A stretch of DNA of 64,000 bases from an uncultured Luteitalea sp. (GTDB lineage Bacteria > Acidobacteriota > Vicinamibacteria > Vicinamibacterales > Vicinamibacteraceae): positions 62,001 to 126,000 of the forward strand of contig CAKTDA010000002.1 of assembly GCA_934541105.1 (NCBI GenBank), read 5' to 3'. Position 1 is the first letter of the stretch. The number at the start of each line of letters is the position of its first letter. Under the pieces are notes generated by a model, which was not told the DNA's origin, searched no databases, and saw only the letters and a program-made list of their open reading frames with translations. Position numbers and translations under genes: made by a program. Shown in pieces: positions 43,568 through 52,728 of this stretch.

Positions 43568-44838
43568 GCGCGTCGTCTCGCGGCGGCTGCACGGCGCGGG
43601 CGGCGTGCGGATCGTTCGATGAGCCCGATCAGGGTGTCCACGGCCTCCTGCACGAATGCGGGATCCTCGGCGTGCAGGTCGCGCTCGACGACGTCGATCG
43701 TCGGCGGCAGGGCCGCCTTCAACGCTGCGAAGTACGCGGCGTCGCCCTTCGGATCGTTGAGCGGCCCGCCCGGCATCGCGTAACTGCCGGTGCCGAGCCG
43801 CGGAATCATCAGCACCGCGTTGCCGCGCGTCGTCTGCAGGCGCGCGCCGATCTCCCGGGCGACCGTGCGCAGTTCGCGCGCGTTGAGCCGCGGCGCGAGC
43901 ACGACCTCGTTGTGCCAGACGTGGGCATGGTCCTTCCAGCGGTCTGGCAGCTGATGCGGCGTGGACACGAGGATGCCGAGATGCTCGGACCCGCCGGGGC
44001 AGAGCACCTGCGGCAGCCCGAGCGAGCCGGCCACCGAGAGGCGTTCCGATCCGCCGGCACGGAGGCCCTTGAACAGTTCGTCGCTGATCTCGCCCATCGC
44101 GTAGTCGAACACCGCGCCGATGATGCCCTGCTTCATCATCAACTCCATGGCGCGGCCGCCCGTGCCCACGGCGTGGAAGACGATCGACTCGTATCCGCGC
44201 TGCCGGAACAGCTCGATGGCCAGCATCGTGCCGCGGGTCAGGACGCCGAGGTTGGAGATGCCGATGAGCGGGCGGCCCTCGCGAGTCGCCGTCTTGAGGC
44301 CGACCTTGACCTGGGCCATGCCGTGCGCGGCGCCGGCCGCGTTGGCGAGCACCTTGCGCATGAAACGGTTCAGGCCGAGGATGTCGCCGACCGAGAACAT
44401 CATCGTGATGTCGGAGATCCCGACGTAGGACGACGTGTCGCCCGACGCGACGGTCGAGACCATCACCTTGGGCAGTCCGTACGGCAGTGCGCGCATCACG
44501 GCGGTGCAGGCCGCGGTGCCCTGCAGGCCGCCAAGGCCGATGACGCCATGGACCGTGCCGGCCTCGACGCGCTTCAGCAGCAGCCGCGTGGCGCCTGCCG
44601 ACATCACCGGCTGCGCGGCTTCGCGCGTGCGGCCCGCCCGCAACTGGCGGAGCGAGGTGCCGCCGGCGCGCGCGACCTGCTGGCGCGTGACGTCGGCGGA
44701 CGTGGCGGGCGCATCCATGACGCCGATGTCCACGAGCAGGGCGCGGCTGCCCAGCGCCTCGAGCTGCTCGCGCAGGTACTCGGCCTCCTGGCCCTTCGTG
44801 TCGAGCGTCGCGAGAACGGCGATGACCTTCTTAGGCAT
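43564..44838 (-). CDS. Tm-1-like ATP-binding domain protein (UPF0261)
   Basis: 424 residues from ATG 44838. VIAVLATLDTKGQEAEYLREQ, VHGVIGLGGLQGTAACTAVMRALPYGLPKVMVST and YVGISDITMMFSVGDILGLN are the UPF0261 signature stretches. The plant homologue Tm-1 binds ATP and viral replicase; the bacterial role is unknown. It lies 16 nt downstream of the PEP-hydrolase-like gene. In other organisms these two domains are fused in one protein, supporting a joint function. Confidence 0.92.
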   Translation of the reverse strand: MPKKVIAVLATLDTKGQEAEYLREQLEALGSRALLVDIGVMDAPATSADVTRQQVARAGGTSLRQLRAGRTREAAQPVMSAGATRLLLKRVEAGTVHGVIGLGGLQGTAACTAVMRALPYGLPKVMVSTVASGDTSSYVGISDITMMFSVGDILGLNRFMRKVLANAAGAAHGMAQVKVGLKTATREGRPLIGISNLGVLTRGTMLAIELFRQRGYESIVFHAVGTGGRAMELMMKQGIIGAVFDYAMGEISDELFKGLRAGGSERLSVAGSLGLPQVLCPGGSEHLGILVSTPHQLPDRWKDHAHVWHNEVVLAPRLNARELRTVAREIGARLQTTRGNAVLMIPRLGTGSYAMPGGPLNDPKGDAAYFAALKAALPPTIDVVERDLHAEDPAFVQEAVDTLIGLIERSARRPRRAAAARRRA

Positions 44839-44854
44839 GAGTGCGGACCCCGGG

Positions 44855-45718
44855 CTAGCGGTTGTCGGCAAAGCGCAGTGACTGGAACTCGGCCGCCGCG
44901 GCAGAGACCGCCTTCTCGATCGGCAGGCGCTCGGTCGAGGAACCGGTCCAGAAACCGTCGCACGAGGTGTTGTCGAGGATGTACTGGGCGTCCGACGGCG
45001 TCTCCATGGCCGCGCCGTGCGCGACGAGGATGATGTCGTCCTTGAGGCGGCGCAGCTTCCTGTTGGCTTCCTCGGTGCGGTGGGCCGTCTCCTCGATCGT
45101 CTCGCCCGAGTCGTACCCGCGCAGCCCCCCGCGCGTCGTGCCGGCGTGGAAGCAGAAGATGTCGGGCTGGGCCTCCTCGACGAGCCGCATGCTGTCCTCC
45201 TCGTCGAACGCGAGTCCGATGGCCACCATGTCCATCTCGCGCCCCAGCTTCAGCAGGTCGATCTCGTTCTGGAGCGTGATGCCCGCGCTCGTCAGGACCT
45301 TGCGGATCTCGCTGCCCTTGTCGACGTAGGAGATCGACGGCCCGATGTTCGAGACCGACACCACGCCCATGCGGAGGCAGTCGTCGAGCACCATGCGCAT
45401 GTCCTTGAGCGGGTCGTTGGCGTTGAGGCACGCGCACACGAAGGCGTCGCCCTTCATCGCGGGCATGATGTCCTCGCGCGTGTAGTCGAGCGTCTGCCGG
45501 TTCGAGTCGAGGATCGGCCAGAGCATCGACATCGTTCCCATCCCGTTGGCGCGCAGGCGCGCGCCCGAGAACGTGTTGACGCAGTCGACGCCGGCGGCCT
45601 CGAGCAGCTTGGCCACGAGCCCGCTGCCGGCGCTGGCGATGTGGATGGGCAGGCGCCGCGCCATCTTCGCGCGCAGCTTCTGCATGATCTCGGTGCGGGA
45701 CGTTCTCGGGACGATCAA
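44855..45718 (-). CDS. Phosphoenolpyruvate-hydrolase-family TIM-barrel protein
   Basis: 287 residues from TTG 45718; AAGGAG sits 6 nt upstream, which decides for TTG over ATG 45685. The protein follows the PEP_hydrolase family (PF09370-like): IHIASAGSGLVAKLLEAAG, CACLNANDPL, GVVSVSNIGPSIS, IGLAFDEEDS, FHAGTTRGG, VAHGAAMETP. Proposed activities are lyase- or hydrolase-type on PEP-like substrates and are unproven. It is the first gene of the operon with Tm-1-like protein and alpha/beta hydrolase. Confidence 0.9.
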   Translation of the reverse strand: MIVPRTSRTEIMQKLRAKMARRLPIHIASAGSGLVAKLLEAAGVDCVNTFSGARLRANGMGTMSMLWPILDSNRQTLDYTREDIMPAMKGDAFVCACLNANDPLKDMRMVLDDCLRMGVVSVSNIGPSISYVDKGSEIRKVLTSAGITLQNEIDLLKLGREMDMVAIGLAFDEEDSMRLVEEAQPDIFCFHAGTTRGGLRGYDSGETIEETAHRTEEANRKLRRLKDDIILVAHGAAMETPSDAQYILDNTSCDGFWTGSSTERLPIEKAVSAAAAEFQSLRFADNR

Positions 45719-45724
45719 CGGGGG

Positions 45725-45783
45725 CTCCTTCGGGCTCGGGGTTCGGATGCGGGCTCGGAACTCTACGTTCGGCGTTCTCGGGA
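45725..45783. repeat. Degenerate 7-bp G-rich repeat in spacer
   Basis: Roughly 7-nt periodic TTCGGGC/CTCGGGG/TTCGGAT units upstream of the PEP-hydrolase-like gene. See the similar arrays near 23.88, 40.8 and 53.83 kb. Confidence 0.4.
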
Positions 45784-45826
45784 TGTTGCCGTGGCGACAT
45801 GGTATCGCCCGGCGAGGCGGCGTGTC

Positions 45827-47071
45827 CTACCAGGCAATCGCGGCGCCGGTCGCGACGGCCATGAGCAGGAGCGTCGCGGTCGTCAGTGTCCGGAACGCGC
45901 CACGGCCGAAGACGATGGCGATGCCGGCCTTCATCACGGTGTTGGCGAGGATGCCTATGGCAATGGCCCGCGCGGCGGCCTCGGGAGAAATCGCGCGCGC
46001 CACCGATCGCGCCATCGAGAGCGTCAGGGCGTCGACGTCGGTGAGGCCGAGCACGAACGCGCTCGCGTAAACGCCGGAGGCGCCCTGCAGATCCCGCGCG
46101 AGGTACACGGCCATCAACACGACCTGAAACACAACGGCCATCTGCAGCGCCGCACCGAGCTGGAGCGGATTGCCGTCCGGCCGGGCCGCGTCGGCCGCGG
46201 CAGGTACGTGGGTGGCACGGAGCCCCGCCAGCGCCACGGCGGCGGCGACAGCGGCCGGGGCCGCCAGGTACGGCAGGAGCAGCGGCACGAGCGGCGTGTT
46301 CAGCACGGCCACCGCCGCGATCACACGGGGATACAGCACGGCATTGGCCGCGACGGCACCGAACCCGAGCGCGCGCGACAGGTGCGGCTCGGCCTGGCTC
46401 GTGCGTGCGAACGTCCATGTGACGTTCGTGGACGAGAGCAACCCACCCGCGACGCCGCTGAGGAGGTAGCCCTGGTCCGGCCCGACGGCCTTGCGCAGGA
46501 GGTGCCCGATGAAGCTGAGGCCCGAGAAGAACAGGACGAGCGCCCAGAGCTCACGTGGCCTGATCCCGCCGAGCGGCCCGTACGGCCCGGCCGGGAGCAG
46601 CGGGAGCACGACGAGCGCCATCACCGCGAAGCGAGCCGCGGCACGCAGGTCGTCGTCGGCAATGCGCCGCACGAGGGCGTGCAGCCGCGACTTCTCGATC
46701 AGCAGCAGGCTTGTCAGCGCGATGATGCCGCTCGCGAACGTCAGCCGCCCGAGGCCGGCAATCACGCCCGCGGTGAGCACGAGGAGCGCTGCCGCCTCCG
46801 TCGTCCCGTCCACGTCGTGGCGGCTCGCGCGCACGTACGCGGCTACGGTGAGCGCAACCGCTCCCGCGAGCAACACACCGGCGAGCCATGGCGCGCCGCC
46901 GGCCCACAGCGCGCCGCTCGCACCCGCCGTGGCGCCGAGCATCGTGAACGTCCGGATTCCGGCAAACCGCGCGTGCGGGCCATCGGCATGTCCGGACCAC
47001 TGTCGCTCGAGGCCCACGGCCGCACCGCCCAGTGCCGCGACGACGATGCCGATGACGGAGGCGTCCGACAT
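45827..47071 (-). CDS. MgtC/SapB-DUF4010 family membrane protein
   Basis: 414 residues from ATG 47071. The N-terminal MgtC/SapB module (IVVAALGGAAVGLERQWSGH, RFAGIRTFTMLGATAGA) is followed by the DUF4010 module (SGLSFIGHLLRKAVGPDQGYLLSGVAGGLLSSTNVTWTFA). About 11-12 transmembrane helices are present. The role is unknown; related proteins affect magnesium or phosphate adaptation. A CACAAT-like box lies shortly upstream of the ATG. Confidence 0.9.
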   Translation of the reverse strand: MSDASVIGIVVAALGGAAVGLERQWSGHADGPHARFAGIRTFTMLGATAGASGALWAGGAPWLAGVLLAGAVALTVAAYVRASRHDVDGTTEAAALLVLTAGVIAGLGRLTFASGIIALTSLLLIEKSRLHALVRRIADDDLRAAARFAVMALVVLPLLPAGPYGPLGGIRPRELWALVLFFSGLSFIGHLLRKAVGPDQGYLLSGVAGGLLSSTNVTWTFARTSQAEPHLSRALGFGAVAANAVLYPRVIAAVAVLNTPLVPLLLPYLAAPAAVAAAVALAGLRATHVPAAADAARPDGNPLQLGAALQMAVVFQVVLMAVYLARDLQGASGVYASAFVLGLTDVDALTLSMARSVARAISPEAAARAIAIGILANTVMKAGIAIVFGRGAFRTLTTATLLLMAVATGAAIAW

Positions 47072-47093
47072 GACGCCGTATTGTGGACCAGCT

Positions 47094-48533
47094 TCACCTC
47101 TGGCCCGGCGCGACGAGCGACCGCGCGCCCGGCGGTCCATACCCCTTCGTCGCATCGTCCAGCACCAGCACCCAGTCGATCATCTCGCCCGGGTCGGGCG
47201 GCACGAACGTGCGCTCGCCGGTGTTCGGGAACGTGCCGATTGTCGTGGCGTCGCCGGTCCGCGGATTGAACCACCACGCCGTCACCTGCGGGCCCGCGAT
47301 GGCAGTCATCCGCACGCGGAAGGCGCGCCCGACCGGTGCGTACACCATCGCGTAGGTACGCGCCTCGTCACGCGTGGCCGCGAAGTGATAGCGGCCGGTG
47401 CCCGGCATGGCCGTCGGCACACCCGACGCCACGATGATCGATGGATCCGGTACGCGCGACAGGAACGGCCGCGACTCGATCAGTGCGCGCCCGTGCTGTA
47501 CCTGCGCCGCTCCCGGCTGATCGATGGCCTCGGTCCAGGGCATCAGCGGCGCGTTCACCGGCTCGCGGTCGGCGGTCCACATCTGCCAGACCGAGTGATG
47601 GCCGTACGTATGGCCGAACGCGCCGGTGAAGAGGTTCCAGTACAGCGGGCGCCGGACGTCGGACGCAATCGTGTGCCCCGACTGCTTCGCGTCGAACGCC
47701 ACCGGATGGTCCTCGTAGGCGGGCTCGGCGTCGATCACCGGCCTGGTTGGCGTGCGGGCGTAGTCCTCGGCGGTCTTGTCGTAGCGCCCGGTGAACTCCA
47801 CGCCGTGACCGTTCTGGCGCATGTTGAAGTCGAGCCACTCGGCATCGTGGAACCACTCGGACGACCCGTGGCCACCATTCGGATGGTACGTGATCAGGTG
47901 ACGCCCGCCGTCTCCGGCACGCAGGCCGCGCGCCATCGCCTCGACGATGGCGCGGTGGGCATCCGACTCGATCGGCCTGTCACCGCCGACGACCCAGACG
48001 ATGCCTGCGTCGCGATACCGCTGCCCGAGCCATCGCCCGTAGGCCTCGGCGTTTGCCGGCGTGAAGATCTCCGGACCCAGCCCCCACTTCCTGTTCCACT
48101 TGTCGCCCCACGTCGGCAGCAGGGCCACGCGCAGGCCCAGACTGTTGGCCTTCGCCACGACCCAGTCCACGTGCGCGAAGTAGCGCTCGTCGGGACGCGC
48201 GGGATCGTTGTCCACGAGCGGCGTGTGTCCGTAGGCGTTCGGCGTGCCGAGGCCGTCGAGTTCGGCCAGGGCCACGGTCTGGATCACCGTGAAGCGCCGC
48301 TCGGCCCGGTTGCGCAGGTAGCGCTCGGCCTGCTCGCGATCGAGTCGATGGAGCAGCTCCCAGGCGGTGTCGGCGAGCCAGAAGAACGGCGTCCCGTCGT
48401 CGGTGACGAGGAACCGCCGGTTCTCGGACACCTGCAGGCGCGGCAGACCCTGGGCTGACGCAGGAACCATCGAGCCGGGCACACCGCCCACGACGAGGCC
48501 GGCGACAACGAGCGTACGAAGGCAGCTGATCAT
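47094..48533 (-). CDS. Exported apiosidase-like glycoside hydrolase (DUF4038/GH140-like)
   Basis: 479 residues from ATG 48533. Signal peptide LVVAGLVVGGVPGSMVPASAQ. RFLVTDDGTPFFWLADTAWELLHRL is the DUF4038 opening; VWVVGGDRPIE, VIDAEPAYED and YGHHSVWQMW are conserved barrel stretches with likely catalytic acids. A C-terminal beta-sandwich (AMVYAPVGRAF, VTAWWFNPRTGDA) matches the collagen-binding-like domain that follows DUF4038. GH140 members remove apiose from rhamnogalacturonan-II side chains. The catalytic acids were not mapped to a characterised enzyme. Confidence 0.88.
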   Translation of the reverse strand: MISCLRTLVVAGLVVGGVPGSMVPASAQGLPRLQVSENRRFLVTDDGTPFFWLADTAWELLHRLDREQAERYLRNRAERRFTVIQTVALAELDGLGTPNAYGHTPLVDNDPARPDERYFAHVDWVVAKANSLGLRVALLPTWGDKWNRKWGLGPEIFTPANAEAYGRWLGQRYRDAGIVWVVGGDRPIESDAHRAIVEAMARGLRAGDGGRHLITYHPNGGHGSSEWFHDAEWLDFNMRQNGHGVEFTGRYDKTAEDYARTPTRPVIDAEPAYEDHPVAFDAKQSGHTIASDVRRPLYWNLFTGAFGHTYGHHSVWQMWTADREPVNAPLMPWTEAIDQPGAAQVQHGRALIESRPFLSRVPDPSIIVASGVPTAMPGTGRYHFAATRDEARTYAMVYAPVGRAFRVRMTAIAGPQVTAWWFNPRTGDATTIGTFPNTGERTFVPPDPGEMIDWVLVLDDATKGYGPPGARSLVAPGQR

Positions 48534-48592
48534 GGCGGGAGCTTACGCCAGCGGGCCCTGGCGTGATATTCGTGCACACAACTGCAACGCCA

Positions 48593-49693
48593 ATGGTCCG
48601 GCTGATCCCGCTCGTCGTCCTCCTCGCGTGCGCGAGCCTGCTCGCGGCACCGGCCCAGGCGCCGTCGCGCCTCGTGGTCGTGAGCGACATCCACGGCGAC
48701 TACGCGGTGTTCGTGCAGGTGTTGCAGCAAGCGGGCGTGATCGACGGTCGTCGCAAATGGGCCGGCGGCCGCACCGTGTTCGTCCAGACCGGCGACGTCC
48801 CCGATCGCGGCCCGCATTCCCGCAAGATCATGGACCTGCTGATGGACCTCGAGAAGCAGGCACCGCGCGCCGGCGGCCGCGTGCATGCGCTGCTCGGCAA
48901 CCACGAGGTCATGAACATGGCGGGCGACCTCCGCTACGTGACGCCGGAGGAGTACGCCTCGTACCGGTCGAGAGACGCCGAGGAACTGCGCGAGCGGGTC
49001 TTCCTCGCCAATACCGACGTCGCGCTCGGGGACGATGCGGAGTATCGCCGGCGGTGGATGGAGGCGAGGCCCCTCGGGTGGGTCGAACTGATGCAGGCGT
49101 TCGGCGTCAAGGGCCGGTACGGCCGCTGGCTCCGACGCCACGACGCCGTGGTGAAGGTCGGCGAGACCCTCCTGATGCACGGCGGCCTGAGTCCGGCCCA
49201 TGCGACGCTGACGGTGGACGAGATCAACGAGCGCGTGCGGACGGCACTGGCTGCCGACACGCCGGGCGCCGAACCCCTCATCGCGGACGAGGACGGCCCA
49301 CTCTGGTATCGAGGCCTCGCGCTCGCGCCAGAGCCCGCCATTGCGGCACACGTCGATGCGCTGCTCGCCCACCACGGCGTCAAGCGCATCGTCGTCGGCC
49401 ACACGGTCACACCGGGTGTCGTGTTGCCCCGCCTCGGCGGCAAGGTGATCCTCAACGACGTCGGGCTGTCGGCCGCCTACGAGGGCCCGCCGTCGTCGCT
49501 CCTGATCGAAGGGGATGCGGTGTCGGTGCGCCATCGAGGCACGGTGATCCCGCTGCCCTCGTCTTCCGACATCGGTCGCTACCTCGAAGCCGCACGCGCC
49601 GTCGAACCACCCGTGTCGCGACTGCGTGCGTGGATGGCGCAGGGCGCCCGCTGGCCGCCGCCGGCCTCGGCGCCACCGCCAGCCGCGCCTTGA
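48593..49693 (+). CDS. Exported Shewanella-like (calcineurin-type) protein phosphatase
   Basis: 366 residues from ATG 48593. Signal peptide LIPLVVLLACASLLAAPAQA. VVVSDIHGDY, GDVPDRGPHS, LLGNHEVMN, LMHGGLSP and VVGHTVTPG are the five metallophosphoesterase blocks in PPP-family order; the GDVPDRG spelling fits the Shelph clade. Family members dephosphorylate phosphoserine/threonine or phosphotyrosine. The Pro/Ala C-terminus is disordered. It converges, with an 11-bp gap, on an exported kinase-like gene. Confidence 0.88.
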   Translation: MVRLIPLVVLLACASLLAAPAQAPSRLVVVSDIHGDYAVFVQVLQQAGVIDGRRKWAGGRTVFVQTGDVPDRGPHSRKIMDLLMDLEKQAPRAGGRVHALLGNHEVMNMAGDLRYVTPEEYASYRSRDAEELRERVFLANTDVALGDDAEYRRRWMEARPLGWVELMQAFGVKGRYGRWLRRHDAVVKVGETLLMHGGLSPAHATLTVDEINERVRTALAADTPGAEPLIADEDGPLWYRGLALAPEPAIAAHVDALLAHHGVKRIVVGHTVTPGVVLPRLGGKVILNDVGLSAAYEGPPSSLLIEGDAVSVRHRGTVIPLPSSSDIGRYLEAARAVEPPVSRLRAWMAQGARWPPPASAPPPAAP

Positions 49694-49704
49694 ATCAGCT
49701 GCAG

Positions 49705-50550
49705 CTACGGCACCCGGTGCAGGTCGTAGAGGGCCTCCGGGCCGAGCGCCTCGACGTGCGCGACGAGCCGATCGCGACGCTCGAGCAGGGCCTCGATCTC
49801 GCCCTTTGTCAGGTAAGCCCCGAGTTGCTCGTCGAGGCCTTCGCGTGTCAGTCCTTTCATCCGCTGGAGCAGCGTCCGTTCGCAGCGGCGGATGATCTGC
49901 GGCGTCCGCAGTTCCTTCGTCACGCGGAACCCGCGCGTGTGGTCGATGAGCCAGAGCTTCCAGCTGCGGTCGATGAGCATGTTGCCCTGGTTGCGATCGG
50001 TGTTGGCGATCAGCTCGTCGAACACGCGAAGGATGTAGATCTGCTCGTTCCAGTACGTGTGCCTTGGCGGCAGCAGTGCCTTCTTCGATCGCTCGCGCTC
50101 GTCCATCACGATGTCGTCGATCCACCACGTGAAGGCTGCCCGGGCCCCGCGAAACGTCCGGGCCACCGATGGCGGCACCATGTCGAGGCCGAGCATCGAC
50201 CCGAGGCGATAGGCGGCGACGTTGTAGCCCCAGTAGTCGCGGAAGTTGAACTCGGTGCGTCGCGACGACTCGAAGCGCGTCTTCGACTCGTCGATCGACT
50301 GGATGCTCACGTCGTGCGTGCGTGAGCCGTCCGTGAGCGTGGCACGCCGGGTGCCGGTAATCCCCTTCGACACGCCCTTCACGCGGCCGACCTTCCCCGT
50401 GAGCAGGAACTGCTCCTGCTCGGGGAGCGACGGTGCGGCAACTGGTGCCGCGTGCGCGGCAATGGTGAGCTGGCCCGAGGACGCCGTGTCCTGCGCAAAC
50501 GCCGCGACCGGCATCCCGATGACGATCAGGGTGAGAGCAATGGCCCGCAT
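49705..50550 (-). CDS. Exported FAM20/PI4K-like kinase-fold protein
   Basis: 281 residues from ATG 50550, with GGGAG 7 nt upstream; GTG 50553 is less well spaced. Signal peptide ALTLIVIGMPVAAFA. A Gly/Lys-rich loop GVSKGITGTRRATL lies near residue 62. FDELIANTDRNQGNMLIDRS is the catalytic loop (Asp, Arg, Asn as in PI4K2/FAM20 NxDR..N) and LWLIDHTRGF supplies the metal-binding DxxxxF equivalent to DFG. This suggests an active phosphotransferase outside the cytoplasm, or one handling an unknown lipid or protein. Confidence 0.7.
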   Translation of the reverse strand: MRAIALTLIVIGMPVAAFAQDTASSGQLTIAAHAAPVAAPSLPEQEQFLLTGKVGRVKGVSKGITGTRRATLTDGSRTHDVSIQSIDESKTRFESSRRTEFNFRDYWGYNVAAYRLGSMLGLDMVPPSVARTFRGARAAFTWWIDDIVMDERERSKKALLPPRHTYWNEQIYILRVFDELIANTDRNQGNMLIDRSWKLWLIDHTRGFRVTKELRTPQIIRRCERTLLQRMKGLTREGLDEQLGAYLTKGEIEALLERRDRLVAHVEALGPEALYDLHRVP

Positions 50551-50659
50551 CACTCGACTCCCGTTCAGGCTGGACGAGGGTGTCCAACCTGTAGAACGAC
50601 GCGGGAGGTGGTGACGGAACGCCTAGCGACTGCGGCGGAAATGAACTTCGGGCCCGACG

Positions 50660-51868
50660 TCAGCGGCCGGACCGGCCCGGGTCGAGCGCCTGTCGCAGCT
50701 TGTCGGCCATCGCGCCGAGACCGACGGCAGGCGCGGTCTTCGCGCGATCGAGTGCGGCGCGCTCCTCGGCCGCATCGGTGGCGATGCTCTCGGTCGTCGT
50801 CTCGGCCGGCACCGGAGCCACGCCAAGCCTCCTGTTCGCCGGATCGACGCTGAGCACCTGGTACGACCCCACGCTGCCGACCTGCGCCGATCGACGCCAG
50901 GCGCCGCGCGCCCCACCGCCGGCAAACGTCGATGCGTGCGCAAGTGCTTCCACACCGGGCTCGAACTCGACGAACGCGCCGAAGTCGGCGAGCCGCGTCA
51001 CCGTGCCGCGACGTACCTGCCCCACTTCGTACGCACCTGCGACCGAGTCCCAGGGGTCGGCGCCAATCTGTTCGAGGGCAAGGGCGATCTTCCCCGTCGC
51101 CTCGTCCACCCGCAGCACCTTCACGCTGACCGTCTCACCGACCTGGACTGCCTGCGTCGGGTCGATGTTGCGCGACCAGCCCATCTTCGACACGTGCACG
51201 AGGCCTTGCACGCCGCCGCCGAGATCGACGAACGCGCCGAACTCCCGCACCGACGCGACGCGCCCTTCGAGCACGGCGTCGGGCACGAGGAGCGCACGCA
51301 CCTCGGCGGCGCGCGCCTCCTGCTCCTTCTCCAGCACGGCCCGCCGCGAGACGACGATGCTGCGGCCCGAGTCCCTGAACTCGGTGATCCGGAACGCATA
51401 CGCCTGCCCGACGTGCGCCTCGGGGTTCTCGGTGCGGATGGTGTCGATCTGCGAGAAGGGGCAGAACGCGCGGCTGCGGGCAATCCGCACGTCGTATCCG
51501 CCCTTGATCACGGCCTGCACCGTGCCTTCGACCGGGAGGCCGGCCTGCCACGCCTGTTCGATCTCGCGATCGGTCGCGGCCTTGCGGGCGAGCCGGCGCG
51601 ACAGGCGAATCCCGCCGGCGGTCTCGACGACGATGGCCTGAATGCGGTCGCCCACGCGCACCTCCAGTTGCCCATCGTCGTCCTTCAACTCGGCGACGTC
51701 CACGACCGCTTCGCTCTTGCTGCCCACGTCGACGAGCGCCACCTCGGCGCCTATGCCGACGATGGTGCCCTCGATGGACTGGCCGCGCGTGAAGGACGCG
51801 GCGCGCGTCGAGGCCTCGAACAATGCGGCGAAATCCTCTTCAGGCTGTTGATCGTCGTGCTCGGTCAT
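50660..51868 (-). other. Possible separate S1 start within the fusion ORF
   Basis: An internal ATG at 51868 (MTEHDDQQPEEDFAALFE) begins exactly where homologous stand-alone S1-like proteins usually start with an acidic N-terminus; translation from it gives 402 residues. A clear Shine-Dalgarno is not visible upstream. Whether the product is one 625-residue chain, two proteins, or both is open. Confidence 0.5.
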
Positions 51869-52537
51869 CCCGGCAAGCGTAGCAAGGAACGGCCCGGGAC
51901 GGCCGGTCGTCGCGATGCGAACGTAGTCGTCCGGCGTGTCGACGTCGCCGAGCACGCCGTCATCGTCGACGGCCACGTCGAGCACGAGTCCGGATGCCGC
52001 GAGCGCACGCATCACGGCGCGGCCGCCAACTGTCGGGTCGGCTTCCATGAGCAGCGGCAGAGTTTCGCGGTGCCACAGCACGGGATGCCCATGGCGCGTG
52101 CCGCGCGCCGGGCGCACCGCGCGCACGGCGGGCTCCGGATCGGCCGCCAGCAGGGCCGCCACGGTGGCCGCGGTCACGGCCGGCACGTCCACGAGCGTGG
52201 CCAGGGCCCAGTCCCCGTCGGTCTGTTCGAATGCCCAGGCAAGCCCATGGCAGAGCGAAGTCAGCTGGCCTGCATCATGGCGCGGGTTGAACAGTGTCGC
52301 GACGTCCTCGCCTGAGAGCGCGGGCACGATGGCGTCGTGGTGGGCACCGGTGACGACGCCGACGGGGCCGACGCCGGCATTCCGTAACGTCCGGGTCACG
52401 TGTACGACAAAGGGCTGAGCCGTGGGCGGCCAGGGAAGCAGCGCCTTTGTTCGTCCCATCCGCAGCGACCGCCCGCCGGCAAGGACCACGCCGGGGACCA
52501 CGGGGAACCTGCGCACCGCAAGTGGCGTCATATCCAT
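50660..52537 (-). CDS. Nucleotidyltransferase (MocA-like) fused in frame to a four-domain S1 protein
   Basis: 625 residues. Residues ~12-215 are a MobA/MocA nucleotidyltransferase: VVLAGGRSLRMGRTKALLPW, TGAHHDAIV, ATLVDVPAVTAAT, GHPVLW, DVDTPDDYVRI. Residues ~250-575 hold four S1 RNA-binding domains (VLEGRVASVREFGAFVDLGGGVQGLVHVSKM is the clearest). No stop separates the two parts. The S1 region resembles bacterial rpsA paralogues. Either a true fusion or two genes sharing one frame; see the next entry. Confidence 0.7.
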   Translation of the reverse strand: MDMTPLAVRRFPVVPGVVLAGGRSLRMGRTKALLPWPPTAQPFVVHVTRTLRNAGVGPVGVVTGAHHDAIVPALSGEDVATLFNPRHDAGQLTSLCHGLAWAFEQTDGDWALATLVDVPAVTAATVAALLAADPEPAVRAVRPARGTRHGHPVLWHRETLPLLMEADPTVGGRAVMRALAASGLVLDVAVDDDGVLGDVDTPDDYVRIATTGRPGPFLATLAGMTEHDDQQPEEDFAALFEASTRAASFTRGQSIEGTIVGIGAEVALVDVGSKSEAVVDVAELKDDDGQLEVRVGDRIQAIVVETAGGIRLSRRLARKAATDREIEQAWQAGLPVEGTVQAVIKGGYDVRIARSRAFCPFSQIDTIRTENPEAHVGQAYAFRITEFRDSGRSIVVSRRAVLEKEQEARAAEVRALLVPDAVLEGRVASVREFGAFVDLGGGVQGLVHVSKMGWSRNIDPTQAVQVGETVSVKVLRVDEATGKIALALEQIGADPWDSVAGAYEVGQVRRGTVTRLADFGAFVEFEPGVEALAHASTFAGGGARGAWRRSAQVGSVGSYQVLSVDPANRRLGVAPVPAETTTESIATDAAEERAALDRAKTAPAVGLGAMADKLRQALDPGRSGR

Positions 52538-52728
52538 GTCGTAAAGGGCGCGTGGTGTCGCCGCGTGCTACCATCGCCCGCACCTGCTGCCAGATACACC
52601 GGGGGACATCGGTCGACGCGCGTACGGGACGCGCACCCCTCGGGCAGCCATCCTCGACGCGTGCTGCGTGCAGCCACGCGCGAGGCCCCTCGCCGCGGAG
52701 CGTTCGGGGGGACATCGGAGGTCACGGT

